Assembly (NCBI RefSeq): GCF_001562255.1
Contig: NZ_CP014301.1
Location: forward strand, 2,604,001 to 2,668,000
Origin: Bosea sp. PAMC 26642
GTDB taxonomy: Bacteria > Pseudomonadota > Alphaproteobacteria > Rhizobiales > Beijerinckiaceae
Length of the DNA: 64,000 nt
Direction: 5' to 3'
Position numbers and translations under genes: made by a program
In this document: positions 54,288 through 63,258 of the stretch, in pieces
How positions within the stretch are numbered: the stretch's first letter is position 1
Layout of the letters: every line of letters starts with the position of its first letter
The notes under the pieces: generated by a model
Told to the model about the DNA's origin: nothing
The model's database searches: none
The model's input: the letters and a program-made list of their open reading frames with translations, nothing else

Positions 54288-54473
54288 TCAGAATGTCGGA
54301 ATCCCTGGCGGCGTCGGGGGCATAGGCTCCGCGTCCGTATTGGTCGCTGCCTTTTCGCCCACCTGCAGATCTACCGAGACCTTGTTGAGCGAGCCATCCG
54401 CAGGCTTTACCTCAGCGGATTTCACCTTCTCGACCTCGGCATCCGATAACTTGTTTCCTTCACCGTCGCGCAT
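54288..54473 (-). CDS. Small acidic hypothetical protein
   Basis: A 61-residue protein starting MRDGEGNKLSDAEVEKVKSA, with charged helix-forming residues and a Pro-rich tail (PMPPTPPGIPTF). No family is recognised. On the same strand GGAAC (54529-54525) and GGTT (54507-54504) are spaced 17 apart, one base off the EcfG -10. The -10 lies about 30 bases before the ATG, so stress control is possible. Confidence 0.45.
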   Translation of the reverse strand: MRDGEGNKLSDAEVEKVKSAEVKPADGSLNKVSVDLQVGEKAATNTDAEPMPPTPPGIPTF

Positions 54474-54513
54474 GACATGGTCCTTCTAACTGCATGCTGC
54501 GCGAACCAGCGGG

Positions 54514-54687
54514 TCATAGGAGATGTTCCAGCGCAAAGGTGGATAGGTTCCGCCAAGCATCAGCGAAGAGTGTCCGCCGCAACTCCTCGACATCGCGGTA
54601 GCTCAAGGTGAACCGCAGGTAGAGCCACACGGCGTGCCTGATAATCTCAGGCGGGAACTGGTGACGGGCGTAAGAATTCGGCTGCAT
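54514..54687 (-). pseudogene. IS6-family transposase N-terminal fragment
   Basis: A 57-codon frame with ATG 54687. ARHQFPPEIIRHAVWLYLRF followed by TLSYRDVEEL is the conserved N-terminus of IS6-family transposases. It then switches to RRTLFADAWRNLSTFALEHL, which is not transposase, and stops. The DDE core is missing, so this is a relic with an exchanged tail. Confidence 0.75.
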
Positions 54688-54915
54688 GCCCCCTACCCTA
54701 ACCGGCCAGGCTCAATTCGCCCATTCCCGTGACAATGCCTTCAAGCGGCATTGGTACCGGATTGATTAATAAGGCTGCGGCAGGCGTATGCGTTGAAATG
54801 GCATTGCTCGCTGCCCCGTTCTCGCTACAGTCCCGCGGCGCTGTTGATCGTGGGAACGAATGAACCCTCGTTTTGCTATTCGGGATAGCCGCGCTTGGAT
54901 TTGAGGCGCGACGGA

Positions 54916-56253
54916 ATGCCGATCTCACAACGATTTCTCGTCACGTCCACTCTGATTTTTCTGCTCACCGCGGCGGCCGCCCTGTTGTGTCTCGTCGGCG
55001 CAACCGTCTGGCTAAGCCAGCGAGCCCAGACCGACGCTGCGATTGTTGATGACCAGCGTTTGCTCCGCAATCGCGCTGTCGGTGTGCGAGAGGCCCTGCT
55101 CGCCGCGGAGTCAAGCCAAAGAGGCTACGTGCTTACGAGCAATGAAATCTACCTGGCGCCGTACGAGAACGCCAAGCTCGTGGCGCAAGAGGAAATTGCG
55201 AGGCTGACGAAAGATCTTGCTTCGAGCGGCCGCTTCCAGGCCATGTTGCCGCGGCTGAAGGCTTTGGTCGATCAGAGGATCGGTGATCTCGACAGCACAA
55301 TGCGGGCCAAAAATGCGGGCACCGTCGCTGAGGCGTCGACAACCATCGCGACCAATCAAGGAAAGGCCTTGATGGATGAGGTTGAAGTCTTTCTTTCCGC
55401 CATCGTGATCGAAGCCGAAGATGCCCTGACCGACCGCCTGGGCACTCAGACTACAAATATCCTGGCGCTTCGCGTCGGGACAATTCTGGCGAGCCTCTTG
55501 ATCCTAGGAGTGGTCATCGGGGTTGTCGTCACCTTCACGCGCTATACCCGCGAGATCGTGCAGGCCCGCGATGAGCTTTCAAGGGCGAATTCCAGCCTCG
55601 AATTCAAGGTGGCGGAGCGAACCGACGATCTCGTTCGGGCAAGAGATCGGGCTGAGGTTCTTCTGACGGAGGTCAATCACCGCGTTGCCAACAACCTGTC
55701 TTTCGTCAGCGCTCTCATCCGCCTGCAACGCCAGGCGATCCCGGACAAAGCCGCCAAGGACGCCTTGGATGAGACTGGCTCCCGCATCCAGGCCATCGCA
55801 GAGATTCACAAGCACCTCTACACGTCCGGGGACGTCACGTCGGTTGCACTGGATACCTACATGACCGCGCTGTTGGCGCAGCTCGAGCAAACACTTGCTT
55901 CAGGAGGATTTGGCGCTTCGATCAGACATGAGATCGAACCGGTCCGCGTTTCGACCAATGCTAGTATCAGCTTAGGCATCATCATCACCGAATGGGTCAC
56001 CAATGCGTTCAAATACGCCTATGGCGGGCAGACTGGCGAAGTTCGGGTGCTCGCGCGTAAGCTCGATGACAAGCTCCTCGTCGCGGTCGAAGATGATGGT
56101 ATCGGCATGTCGACCGGCGGACCGACGCGAGGCACCGGCGTGGGCTCCAAGATCGTCACGACCATCGCGCGGTCGCTCAAGGCAGAGGTCGATTATGTTA
56201 GCCGCAATCCGGGAACGGAAGCCCGTCTCGTGATGTCTGTCGAACCCGCCTAG
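54916..56253 (+). CDS. CHASE3 sensor histidine kinase (HisKA_2 type)
   Basis: A 445-residue membrane kinase. The first membrane helix (about 8-36) is followed by an extracytoplasmic CHASE3-like helical domain (about 37-180, with the family-typical LLAAESSQRGYVLTSNEIYL). A second membrane helix lies near 190-212. The transmitter has His255 in TEVNHRVANNLSFVSALIRL (HisKA_2), IITEWVTNAFKYAY (N box) and EDDGIGM. ATG 54916 is preferred over a TTG at 54895. A periplasmic binding protein gene follows after 38 bases, which could supply the sensed ligand. Confidence 0.92.
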   Translation: MPISQRFLVTSTLIFLLTAAAALLCLVGATVWLSQRAQTDAAIVDDQRLLRNRAVGVREALLAAESSQRGYVLTSNEIYLAPYENAKLVAQEEIARLTKDLASSGRFQAMLPRLKALVDQRIGDLDSTMRAKNAGTVAEASTTIATNQGKALMDEVEVFLSAIVIEAEDALTDRLGTQTTNILALRVGTILASLLILGVVIGVVVTFTRYTREIVQARDELSRANSSLEFKVAERTDDLVRARDRAEVLLTEVNHRVANNLSFVSALIRLQRQAIPDKAAKDALDETGSRIQAIAEIHKHLYTSGDVTSVALDTYMTALLAQLEQTLASGGFGASIRHEIEPVRVSTNASISLGIIITEWVTNAFKYAYGGQTGEVRVLARKLDDKLLVAVEDDGIGMSTGGPTRGTGVGSKIVTTIARSLKAEVDYVSRNPGTEARLVMSVEPA

Positions 56254-56291
56254 CGCGGCGGCGCCACCCCAGGACTCGTCGGAGCATTTGC

Positions 56292-57425
56292 ATGACACTC
56301 TCGCGCAGGGCGGTTTTAGGGGCGCTGGGGCTGGGTCCCACGTTTCCGTCCATAGGGAGATCGCAAGAGGCACCTCGCGGCATCACCACGCCGAAAAAAT
56401 TCGGCAACTTCAACCCTGATGCTCCGAGGTGCACGGTCCCGCCTGGGCTCAGTAAGGTCTTGGTGTTCGCGCAGGACAATCAGCGCCAATTTGTCCAAGG
56501 CGCGGCGCGCGGGATGGCACTGGCCGCCAAGCAACGGGGTCTCGCATTTGAGATCGCTCTAGCCGACAACGATCCAAACGCTATGGTCGGGCACGTTCGC
56601 CGGGCGCTCGCCGATCGTGTCGGTGCACTGATTGCGGCTCCAATCAACGTCGCCACTCTTGCGCCCGTGATCAGGGAGTTCATCGCGCAAGGGGGATATG
56701 TCGGATCGATCGTGCCACCTCCGGCGACGACGATTCTCAATGCACCTCAATTGGCGACCGGCAAGGCGCTCGGAGATGCCGCTGCGGCTTACATTCGGAC
56801 CCGATTGGGCGGCGAAGCTCGGGTCGTCCTTTTGACGCATGATTCGAACCAGTTCCTCGCGCAGCGCTTTGTGGCGATCCGCGCCGCTCTGAAGTCTGTC
56901 CCCGGGGCGCGCGTCATCGCTGACATTTCGCCGAAGACCGTCGATAAAGATGGCGGACAGGCGACCATGCGGACAATCTTGCTTGCGCATTCGCGCGTCG
57001 ATGTCGTTCTTGGAGCCGACACCGTCGTTCTTGGGGCGTTAGCGGCGCTGCGCGAAGCGCGTCTCGCACGTGACGACCAGTTCATCGGCGGCATCGACGG
57101 CGAGCCAGAAGCCTTCGCAGAGATGCAAAAAGGCGGGCCTTATAAGGCCAGCGTCAGCTTGGCTTCGCCCATCTTTGGCTATGCTCTAGCTCAACACGCC
57201 GCCGATTGGTTAGAGGGAAGATCGGTGCCGCAAGGTCTTGATATCCTGCCGAGCCTGGTCTCCCGGGAAACTCAGAGCCGGTTCGAGCGTGATACCGCCG
57301 ATCCTGCCGCAGTTTTTTACGACCAAGCTCGCCGCAATGCCTATTTGCGAGCCTATGGCAATAATTGCTATGATGATCGGTCCGATTTCGTCGATTTCGG
57401 CTGGTCTTCCGAATTAAAAGAATAG
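56292..57425 (+). CDS. Periplasmic sugar-binding-like protein (type 1 PBP)
   Basis: A 377-residue exported protein with a Tat-like leader (LSRRAVLGALGLG). The Peripla_BP_4 fold shows in KVLVFAQDNQRQFVQGAARG, AALIAAPINVATLAPVIREF and VDVVLGADTVVLGALAALRE. Such proteins bind sugars or autoinducers. There is no ABC permease nearby; the only neighbour is the CHASE3 kinase 38 bases upstream, so it may present a ligand to the kinase, as in LuxP/LuxQ or ChvE/VirA. That link is inference. Confidence 0.87.
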   Translation: MTLSRRAVLGALGLGPTFPSIGRSQEAPRGITTPKKFGNFNPDAPRCTVPPGLSKVLVFAQDNQRQFVQGAARGMALAAKQRGLAFEIALADNDPNAMVGHVRRALADRVGALIAAPINVATLAPVIREFIAQGGYVGSIVPPPATTILNAPQLATGKALGDAAAAYIRTRLGGEARVVLLTHDSNQFLAQRFVAIRAALKSVPGARVIADISPKTVDKDGGQATMRTILLAHSRVDVVLGADTVVLGALAALREARLARDDQFIGGIDGEPEAFAEMQKGGPYKASVSLASPIFGYALAQHAADWLEGRSVPQGLDILPSLVSRETQSRFERDTADPAAVFYDQARRNAYLRAYGNNCYDDRSDFVDFGWSSELKE

Positions 57426-57520
57426 GCCATAAGCCGCGATCGACGTCGTGTGACGGCCACAGGCTCGAATGTCGACCTTTGCTCAACCGCCGCATGCCCG
57501 ATTTGGCTGATTTTGATCAA

Positions 57521-57694
57521 ATGTCCGAATCAAGGCTTTGTCGGAGAAAGTTGTACATCGTCACCGCCAGGCCCGCGTTCGCATTAACAAGAAAAGGCCA
57601 GGTAATCCTGGCGCATTTAAACGCCAACATAGACTGCATCGTGAGAGATATATCGCCGCGCGGCTCTGATCTTCATATCTGCGACCTTGTATAG
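57521..57694 (+). pseudogene. Truncated PilZ-like domain
   Basis: A 57-residue frame in which KGQVILAHLNANIDCIVRDI and SPRGSDLHICDLV resemble the first beta strands of PilZ domains, including the DIS motif. It stops at TAG 57692 before the second half of the domain. The usual RxxxR c-di-GMP motif is degenerate (CRRKLYIVTAR). It is probably non-functional; an upstream TTG start at 57479 is possible. Confidence 0.35.
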
Positions 57695-57714
57695 CGGCAC
57701 TGACGATCAGCTAT

Positions 57715-58116
57715 CTAGGCAGGCGGCGCGCCGGCTTTGCTCATGCCCGCTGCGGTGATGAGCTGCGATATGGCGGTGATGACCTGTGTCAGCGCGTAGG
57801 GTTTCTGGATCATCAGGCTGTTCGGGACGCCTTTTGAGGCCCACTCTCCGGAGCTGTCCCCGCTCATGTAAACTAGGGGCATCTCCGCCACCAGCTCGCG
57901 GGCGCGTTGGCCTACATCCCAGCCGCTGGGACCTTGGCCGAGCCGGATATCCGTCAGTACTCCTTTGAACCGGCTCGCGTCTTTTTCGAGCTCATCAAGG
58001 GCTTTTTGGCCGGAACTGGTGACGACGCATTCGAATCCTGCGTGGGTGAGAGCATCTTCCAGGTCGAGCGCGATCAGGGTCTCGTCCTCCACGAGTAGCA
58101 AAGCTATCGACGTCAT
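57715..58116 (-). CDS. Single-domain response regulator
   Basis: A 133-residue receiver domain: acidic pocket LLLVEDETLIALDLED, phospho-acceptor Asp in VLTDIRLGQG, threonine/serine in YMSGDS and the lysine in IQKPYAL. No output domain is attached, so it would act by phosphotransfer or by binding a partner. It lies between two sensor kinases (54916 and 58354) on the opposite strand and may serve either, or feed the general stress response. Confidence 0.93.
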   Translation of the reverse strand: MTSIALLLVEDETLIALDLEDALTHAGFECVVTSSGQKALDELEKDASRFKGVLTDIRLGQGPSGWDVGQRARELVAEMPLVYMSGDSSGEWASKGVPNSLMIQKPYALTQVITAISQLITAAGMSKAGAPPA

Positions 58117-58353
58117 GCTTGTCTCAACTCTAGGTAATCGGACGTCCCGGGCGGCTCAGTTCGCAGTCTGCGTGAATACCAGCTAAGCCTTTACGTTGAC
58201 AACAGGGCACCGGGATGATCGTCAACGCGTCCCAATTATCAAGATCCTGCGCGCTCGCTGCTTCACGGCAGGTTTGGCCGATGACGCTTTGCCACCGGAC
58301 CTGCCAGTGCTACTTGAACCGCACTAGATGTATCGGCGGCGGGGAAGTTACAG

Positions 58354-60054
58354 GTGAGGTTATCGCTGGGCCTGCGCACGCTGGCTATCACGGGGGCGAC
58401 GTTGCTGCCGGTACTAGGCGTGCTCGCCTATTCCGAATACACGCTGCGGGATAGCCGGCAGCGTGAAGTCGAACAGCTTGCCCTGAGCGTGGCGCGGCAG
58501 GCCGCTATCGAATTGGACCGACTCGCCGCCGGCGCAGAGGGGGTCCTGCAAGCCATCGCAAAAGCTCCAGTAGTTACCAGCCTGAACGAGGAGCTTTGCA
58601 CACGGTACCTTGGTGAACTCAAACCAACCCTACCCCACTTCACGGCCATCGGAGTGTTCGATAAGGACGGATACTCGCGTTGCCGATCGGATGGTCTCGT
58701 TACCACGACATCTTTTGGTGACCGCAGGTATTTTCAGGACGCGCTCGCTGCCAAAGGCCATATGGTCATCGGCGAATATACGGTCAGTCGTGTTACCGGA
58801 AAACCGTCACTTCCGTTCGCCCTTGCTATCATGGCAGGCGATAATGCCGTGGGGGTAGTTGTTTCCGCGATCGACCTCGATTGGCTCGGGGCGAGCTTGC
58901 GGGCCCGCAAACTAGCGGACAATGCTTCGCTGACAATAGCCGACCGTAACGGCACCATACTCGCGCGCGAGCCACAGCCGCATCGATTTGTTGGCAACAA
59001 AATCCCTGACCAGTTCAAATCCCTACTGACGGCCGATACAGCTGGCACTGTAAACGTTAGGAGTCAGGATGGGACCGATCGCGTCCTAGGCTATGTGCCG
59101 GTATCAGAGGCGCCGACAGGCTTGTACGTCAGCGCCGGCATCTCACGGAACGACGCATTCGCGGCGGTCAACACCGCCACGCGCCGCAACCTGCTTATCG
59201 GCTTATGCGCGGGTGGGGTCTCGATCCTGCTCGGCTGGCTGCTTGGAAACCGCCTTCTTCGAGGGCCTGTGCTGCGAATTTCTGAAACGATTGCCGGCCG
59301 TCGGGCAGGAAATGAAGATCTTCGTACGCAGATGACCGCGGATCAGGGCGACATCGAGGCGCTAGGCGCGGAAATAGATGCCTACATGGACGAGTTAAAC
59401 CGGGCGCGGGTCGAACGTGAACAGGGCGAGCAACACCGCACTATGCTCACGCACGAGCTCTCTCATCGGGTGAAGAATCTCTTGGCCACGGTCCAGGCAA
59501 TCGCCAGTCAAACCTTCCGAAGCGGAAGTGACTTCAAGCTTAGCTTGGCGACGTTCAACGAACGACTGACGGCGTTGGGCAATGCCCAGGCACTGCTAGT
59601 GCTGGACCGGGCAGACGCAGCCACCGTAATGGAGGCTCTGTCGAGTGCAACCAGCGTTTTCGAGGCGGACCGCGGAGCCCGGTTCAGGCTCAACGGTCCG
59701 CCGATCGCTTTGAGTTCGGAGGCGGCGCTCAGTCTCGCCATGGCTACCCATGAGCTATGCACCAATGCCGTGAAGTATGGAGCTTTGAGCGTACCGGACG
59801 GCGTTGTCGAGGTGGATTGGGGCCTCTCGGAAGGCATGTTCAGGCTCCGCTGGGTCGAACGTGGGGGGCCGCCTGCAAGTCCGCCAAACCGACAAGGATT
59901 CGGCTCGCGGATGATAGAGCGGGTATTGGCGGGAGAGCTGGGCGGCAAGGCTCAGATGCGCTACGGCGCGGAAGGCTTCAGCTGCATTTTCGAGGCACCT
60001 GGAGCAGCCTTCACCAGCATTAAAGCTGCCGGCCCCGGCGTAGATGTGGATTAA
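58354..60054 (+). CDS. HWE-family sensor histidine kinase with periplasmic Cache-like sensor
   Basis: A 566-residue membrane kinase starting with GTG. Helix one (about 8-28) and helix two (about 278-300) bracket a Cache-like sensor (IGVFDKDGYSRCRSD, FGDRRYFQDALAAKGHMVIG, GKPSLPFALAI), which typically binds amino acids or organic acids. A HAMP-like linker and coiled coil precede the HWE transmitter: His371 in HELSHRVKNLLATVQAIAS, HELCTNAVKYGALS and WVERGGP. HWE kinases commonly feed PhyR/NepR/EcfG stress signalling. It resembles the truncated kinase at 46133-46747. Confidence 0.93.
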   Translation: MRLSLGLRTLAITGATLLPVLGVLAYSEYTLRDSRQREVEQLALSVARQAAIELDRLAAGAEGVLQAIAKAPVVTSLNEELCTRYLGELKPTLPHFTAIGVFDKDGYSRCRSDGLVTTTSFGDRRYFQDALAAKGHMVIGEYTVSRVTGKPSLPFALAIMAGDNAVGVVVSAIDLDWLGASLRARKLADNASLTIADRNGTILAREPQPHRFVGNKIPDQFKSLLTADTAGTVNVRSQDGTDRVLGYVPVSEAPTGLYVSAGISRNDAFAAVNTATRRNLLIGLCAGGVSILLGWLLGNRLLRGPVLRISETIAGRRAGNEDLRTQMTADQGDIEALGAEIDAYMDELNRARVEREQGEQHRTMLTHELSHRVKNLLATVQAIASQTFRSGSDFKLSLATFNERLTALGNAQALLVLDRADAATVMEALSSATSVFEADRGARFRLNGPPIALSSEAALSLAMATHELCTNAVKYGALSVPDGVVEVDWGLSEGMFRLRWVERGGPPASPPNRQGFGSRMIERVLAGELGGKAQMRYGAEGFSCIFEAPGAAFTSIKAAGPGVDVD

Positions 60055-60429
60055 CGCTTATAAGCGCGTGTTTCCAAGGCAACTGCGGTTTTCCTCAATG
60101 GCCGCTGGCCGCATCGGTAGGAGGCTTCGCCGGCGTCTGTCCTGGGCCCGCGATTATTTTGAACGCCGTTATTTTTTGCCAAATCGAGGATTTCATTAGT
60201 CAACAGGGTTTCATGTCGTGGATTATCTGCGCGGAGGGGGACCGTTCAAAAGGGCTTCGAAGATCCCCGACTGAAACCGCAGTAAGATCTGCACGTCAAA
60301 CGTTGCCGGCCCCGAATAACGAAACACTTGTTGACCTGCGTCTAGACGATCCATCCGAACTAATAGACTGTCGTCCAATTTTGCGTGGGTTCGACCAAGT
60401 TTTGCAGCAGTGAGCTGGGTTCGCGTTGA
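60055..60429. other. Gene-free interval
   Basis: This 375-bp gap between the HWE kinase and the small membrane protein has only short frames without motifs, for example one at 60159-60413 that I do not support. No tRNA, strong terminator or EcfG site was seen. Confidence 0.4.
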
Positions 60430-60666
60430 TCAAATCGACGGCCAAACATAGGGTGTGAGCATCGCCAACGCCACCGCGCCGAGTGCTATTTTACCTGCCC
60501 CAGCGGTGACGACCGTGGATCGCTTGCCGTCATAGCGGATGAATCCCAAAACGTCCGATAGACCCCACAGAACAAAGCAGACGGCTATCGATGCGAACAC
60601 AAGCTCGGCGACCGGCATGTTTGCAAGGGTGGCGCCGAGGGCGTCTCGTAGCTTGATCAGCAGCAC
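60430..60666 (-). CDS. Small membrane protein, function unknown
   Basis: A 78-residue protein with two hydrophobic segments: VAELVFASIAVCFVLWGLSD (about 19-38) and AGKIALGAVALAMLTPYV (about 57-74), separated by a basic loop (RYDGKRST). It starts with ATG and ends near the gene-free gap. I recognise no family, but the topology is typical of small stress-associated membrane proteins. Confidence 0.55.
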   Translation of the reverse strand: MLLIKLRDALGATLANMPVAELVFASIAVCFVLWGLSDVLGFIRYDGKRSTVVTAGAGKIALGAVALAMLTPYVWPSI

Positions 60667-60816
60667 TGAATTCGACCGTGACGCAGGACGTGATGCTGTA
60701 GCTTCTTTGCTGGCAGCGTGGCTGTCACTCGATTGCCACCCCCAACTTCTTCTCGCTCTCGCCCGTTAGTTTAGTGCGGGCGCGTCCCGCAGCCTAGCCG
60801 CGCCGGAACGTCCCAG

Positions 60817-60999
60817 GTGAGTTCACCGGAACAGTCAACGGCACGGTGGGTTGGTCATCGCGAGGGTATCGAGTATATCAAAGCACTGGTTGCCGGCGAT
60901 CAGCCGATGACGCTCGAAATGATGCGGCTGTTCCGCGAGTTCGTAATCCGCGACTACGTTTATGAGGCTGGACAGCAAGACGTTGTCGCCGCCACGTGA
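60817..60999 (+). CDS. Small hypothetical protein
   Basis: A 60-residue protein starting at GTG 60817. The segment REGIEYIKALVAGDQPMTLE followed by MMRLFREFVIRDYVYEAGQQ is amphipathic and natural-looking. No family is recognised. It is followed closely by the frameshifted gene at 61091. Confidence 0.4.
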   Translation: MSSPEQSTARWVGHREGIEYIKALVAGDQPMTLEMMRLFREFVIRDYVYEAGQQDVVAAT

Positions 61000-61090
61000 T
61001 CCGGGAAGGTGCCATGCGGGTCGATATGGCTTGGGATGAGCGCCGTAAAACCGATATTAGGAGACCCCGATCGGGCGTGCGGTTTAGGAA

Positions 61091-61494
61091 ATGGGAATGA
61101 GCGGTCCAACCAGTTTTGAAGTAGGCCCGGCTCAAGAAGGCGATATCGGCCGCGGGCGCGTTCGGGTGCATCATAAGAAGCGCTCGGGCGTCAGTCGTCG
61201 ACCCGGCATCGTTGTTCTAACCGCCGCATCCGGTAAGTCGGTTCTCGTTTCGTACTTGGGCATGAGCTGGATCAAAACTTAATTTTGCTGGACTACGAAG
61301 TGCGGACCGAGCTCGGCGTTTCCAAGGGTCAAAAGATTGAGCTGGTGATTGAGCGTGCAGGGCTGGCGGGAAAGCTCCGGTGGTATTTTGGGAATGCCGA
61401 TCCCGCGATCCACATTCCGGCTTGGATTGCCGTTTGGTCGATGTTCCTCGGAATTGCCGGCATCGCCATCGGCCTTTTCGCTCTTGTTGGGTGA
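61091..61494 (+). pseudogene. Probable frameshifted gene for a small membrane protein
   Basis: Two overlapping frames look like one protein. Frame one (61091-61282) reads RRPGIVVLTAASGKSVLVSY and LGMSWIKT then stops. Frame two continues HELDQNLILLDYEVRTELGV, SKGQKIELVIERAG and ends in a membrane segment (IAVWSMFLGIAGIAIGLFAL). Joining them near 61258 gives a coherent protein of about 130 residues with a C-terminal anchor. Either a recent frameshift or two separate small genes would explain it. Confidence 0.5.
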
Positions 61495-61597
61495 TCTTGG
61501 TCCCTCGGACCTGCGCGGTTGCCGGGAAGGTTCAGTATGATGACTGATAACCGAGACGACCAGCTATCGGGCGAAACGGTCAAAATGCGTCTTCGAG

Positions 61598-61804
61598 ATG
61601 TTCGGATGGGCGCTTGGTAGGGCCATGTCCGCCGCGCCCGACGACAAAGCGGAGCTACTACGGCGGCTGGCCGCCGTAGTACGCACTGTAGCTGCAGAAA
61701 ACGAAAGCGGGTCAGAGATGGCACGCGCTCTAAACCTGACTGCCAATAAGATTGATGCGGCAGCTAGGCCCGCTGAAAATCCGGGCGCTGCTGAATCAAA
61801 CTAG
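61598..61804 (+). CDS. Small hypothetical protein
   Basis: A 68-residue frame, ATG at 61598 or 61625. The part DDKAELLRRLAAVVRTVAAE and the following ARALNLTANKIDAAARPAE reads as two short helices. No family is recognised. It lies among other small frames before the BrkB-type gene. Confidence 0.4.
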   Translation: MFGWALGRAMSAAPDDKAELLRRLAAVVRTVAAENESGSEMARALNLTANKIDAAARPAENPGAAESN

Positions 61805-61989
61805 CATTTGCCAGGTGGATAGGCAGCTGGCTCCGCTTCGCTGGCCTCGGTCATCGACCCCATTCGAGCCTCGGCGGCCTCGCGCCATCGATGTTCGCAA
61901 CCCGGCCCCGACAGGGCCAAAACGAAGCCGGACCTAACTTATGACCGGCGGGAAAATCGGGAGCACGTCACTCATAACCAGTAGCTGAC

Positions 61990-63147
61990 GTGTTGTCGGA
62001 AGCTACGCCCGTCGTTTCGAACTTAGCAGCAACCATTCTTCCGGTTTGGCGTTTGCCCCGGCACGGAGGGCCGGTCGTGCGCAAAAGTCTATGGATCAGG
62101 GATTTGGGGTTGGCTGCCGCTCTCGGTGTTGCGTCGGCTTATGTGGTTTCCCGTTTGGGTCGGACGAGCGGAAGTCCACGAGACGACAAACATGCAGCGA
62201 AAACGGCGCATCGCACCCAGCTAGGGTCCGACGCCGAAGCGCCGACCGAAATCCCTGCCAAGGGCTGGTGGGAGATTGCTCGCCGCACCTATCACGAGGT
62301 CAATCAAGACCGGGTCCGCGCGGTCGCAGCCGGGGTGACCTTTTACGCCCTTCTGGCGCTGTTTCCGGCACTGACCGCGTTTGTTTCTCTATATGGGCTC
62401 GTTGCCGATCTTGGGACCATCACTGATCAGCTCGCATCGATCGAAGGCTTCCTGCCGGCTGGTGCGACGGATTTCCTGCGAGAGCAGATCGGACGTATCG
62501 CGGCCGGCGGTGACACAAAGCTCAGCATCGCGCTTCTGATCAGCCTGACATTGGCAGTCTGGAGCGCCAACGCGGGCGTAAAGGCAATCTTCGACGCGCT
62601 CAATGTCGCCTATGGCGAGGATGAGAAGCGCGGCTTCATCAAGTTGAACCTGGTGTCGCTCGCGTTCACGCTTGGCATCCTGTTCTTCCTGCTTGGCGCC
62701 ATCGGCGCAATCGCTGTCATCCCGGTTGTGCTGGATTACCTTTATCTAGGCGGCGCCGCAGAGTGGTTGATTGCAGTCGGGCGCTGGCCCGTTCTGATCG
62801 GCATTCTGCTGCTCGGGCTGGCGGTGCTGTATCGTTACGGGCCGAGCCGCGACAAGGCGCAATGGGCGTGGGTCAGCCCTGGAGCACTTTTTGCCGGCGT
62901 GGGGTGGCTCGTCGCCTCGATGTTGTTCTCTTGGTACGTCGCGAATTTCGAGGATTACAATAAGACCTACGGCACCGTCGGCGCCGTCATCGGCCTTCTG
63001 ACGTGGATGTGGTTGTCGGCAACCATCGTTCTTGTCGGCGCGGAGCTGAACTCGGAAGCAGAGCGCCAGACGGATCGCGATACGACAAAAGGCGCTCCCA
63101 TGCCGGTTGGTATGCGGGGCGCTGATGCTGCGGACCGCAAGGGGTAG
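61990..63147 (+). CDS. YihY/BrkB family inner-membrane protein
   Basis: A 385-residue protein. After an N-terminal region with one possible membrane helix (about 36-55), the YihY domain begins GWWEIARRTYHEVNQDRVRA and contains VAAGVTFYALLALFPALTAF, LAVWSANAGVKAIFDALNVA, YRYGPSRDKAQWAWVSPGAL and FEDYNKTYGTVGAVIGLLTW. About six membrane segments are present. The family is of unknown function despite the old RNase BN name. The start is a GTG at 61990; a GTG at 62077 (VRKSLWIRD) is also credible. Confidence 0.9.
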   Translation: MLSEATPVVSNLAATILPVWRLPRHGGPVVRKSLWIRDLGLAAALGVASAYVVSRLGRTSGSPRDDKHAAKTAHRTQLGSDAEAPTEIPAKGWWEIARRTYHEVNQDRVRAVAAGVTFYALLALFPALTAFVSLYGLVADLGTITDQLASIEGFLPAGATDFLREQIGRIAAGGDTKLSIALLISLTLAVWSANAGVKAIFDALNVAYGEDEKRGFIKLNLVSLAFTLGILFFLLGAIGAIAVIPVVLDYLYLGGAAEWLIAVGRWPVLIGILLLGLAVLYRYGPSRDKAQWAWVSPGALFAGVGWLVASMLFSWYVANFEDYNKTYGTVGAVIGLLTWMWLSATIVLVGAELNSEAERQTDRDTTKGAPMPVGMRGADAADRKG

Positions 63148-63201
63148 GACGGCCTTTGGCAACCGGAGCGACATCTATCGACTTGGGTAACGGCACCCTC
63201 G

Positions 63202-63226
63202 GGAACTACTCCCAAGTGTCTTCGTT
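63202..63226 (+). promoter_or_regulatory. EcfG-type general stress promoter
   Basis: GGAAC (63202-63206) and CGTT (63223-63226) are spaced by exactly 16 bases. The -10 lies 32 bases before the ATG of the small membrane protein at 63259, an ordinary leader length. This is the clearest stress-promoter match in the window. Confidence 0.75.
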
Positions 63227-63258
63227 ATCGGGCAGGACCAGTAATCGAAAGACAGCAC

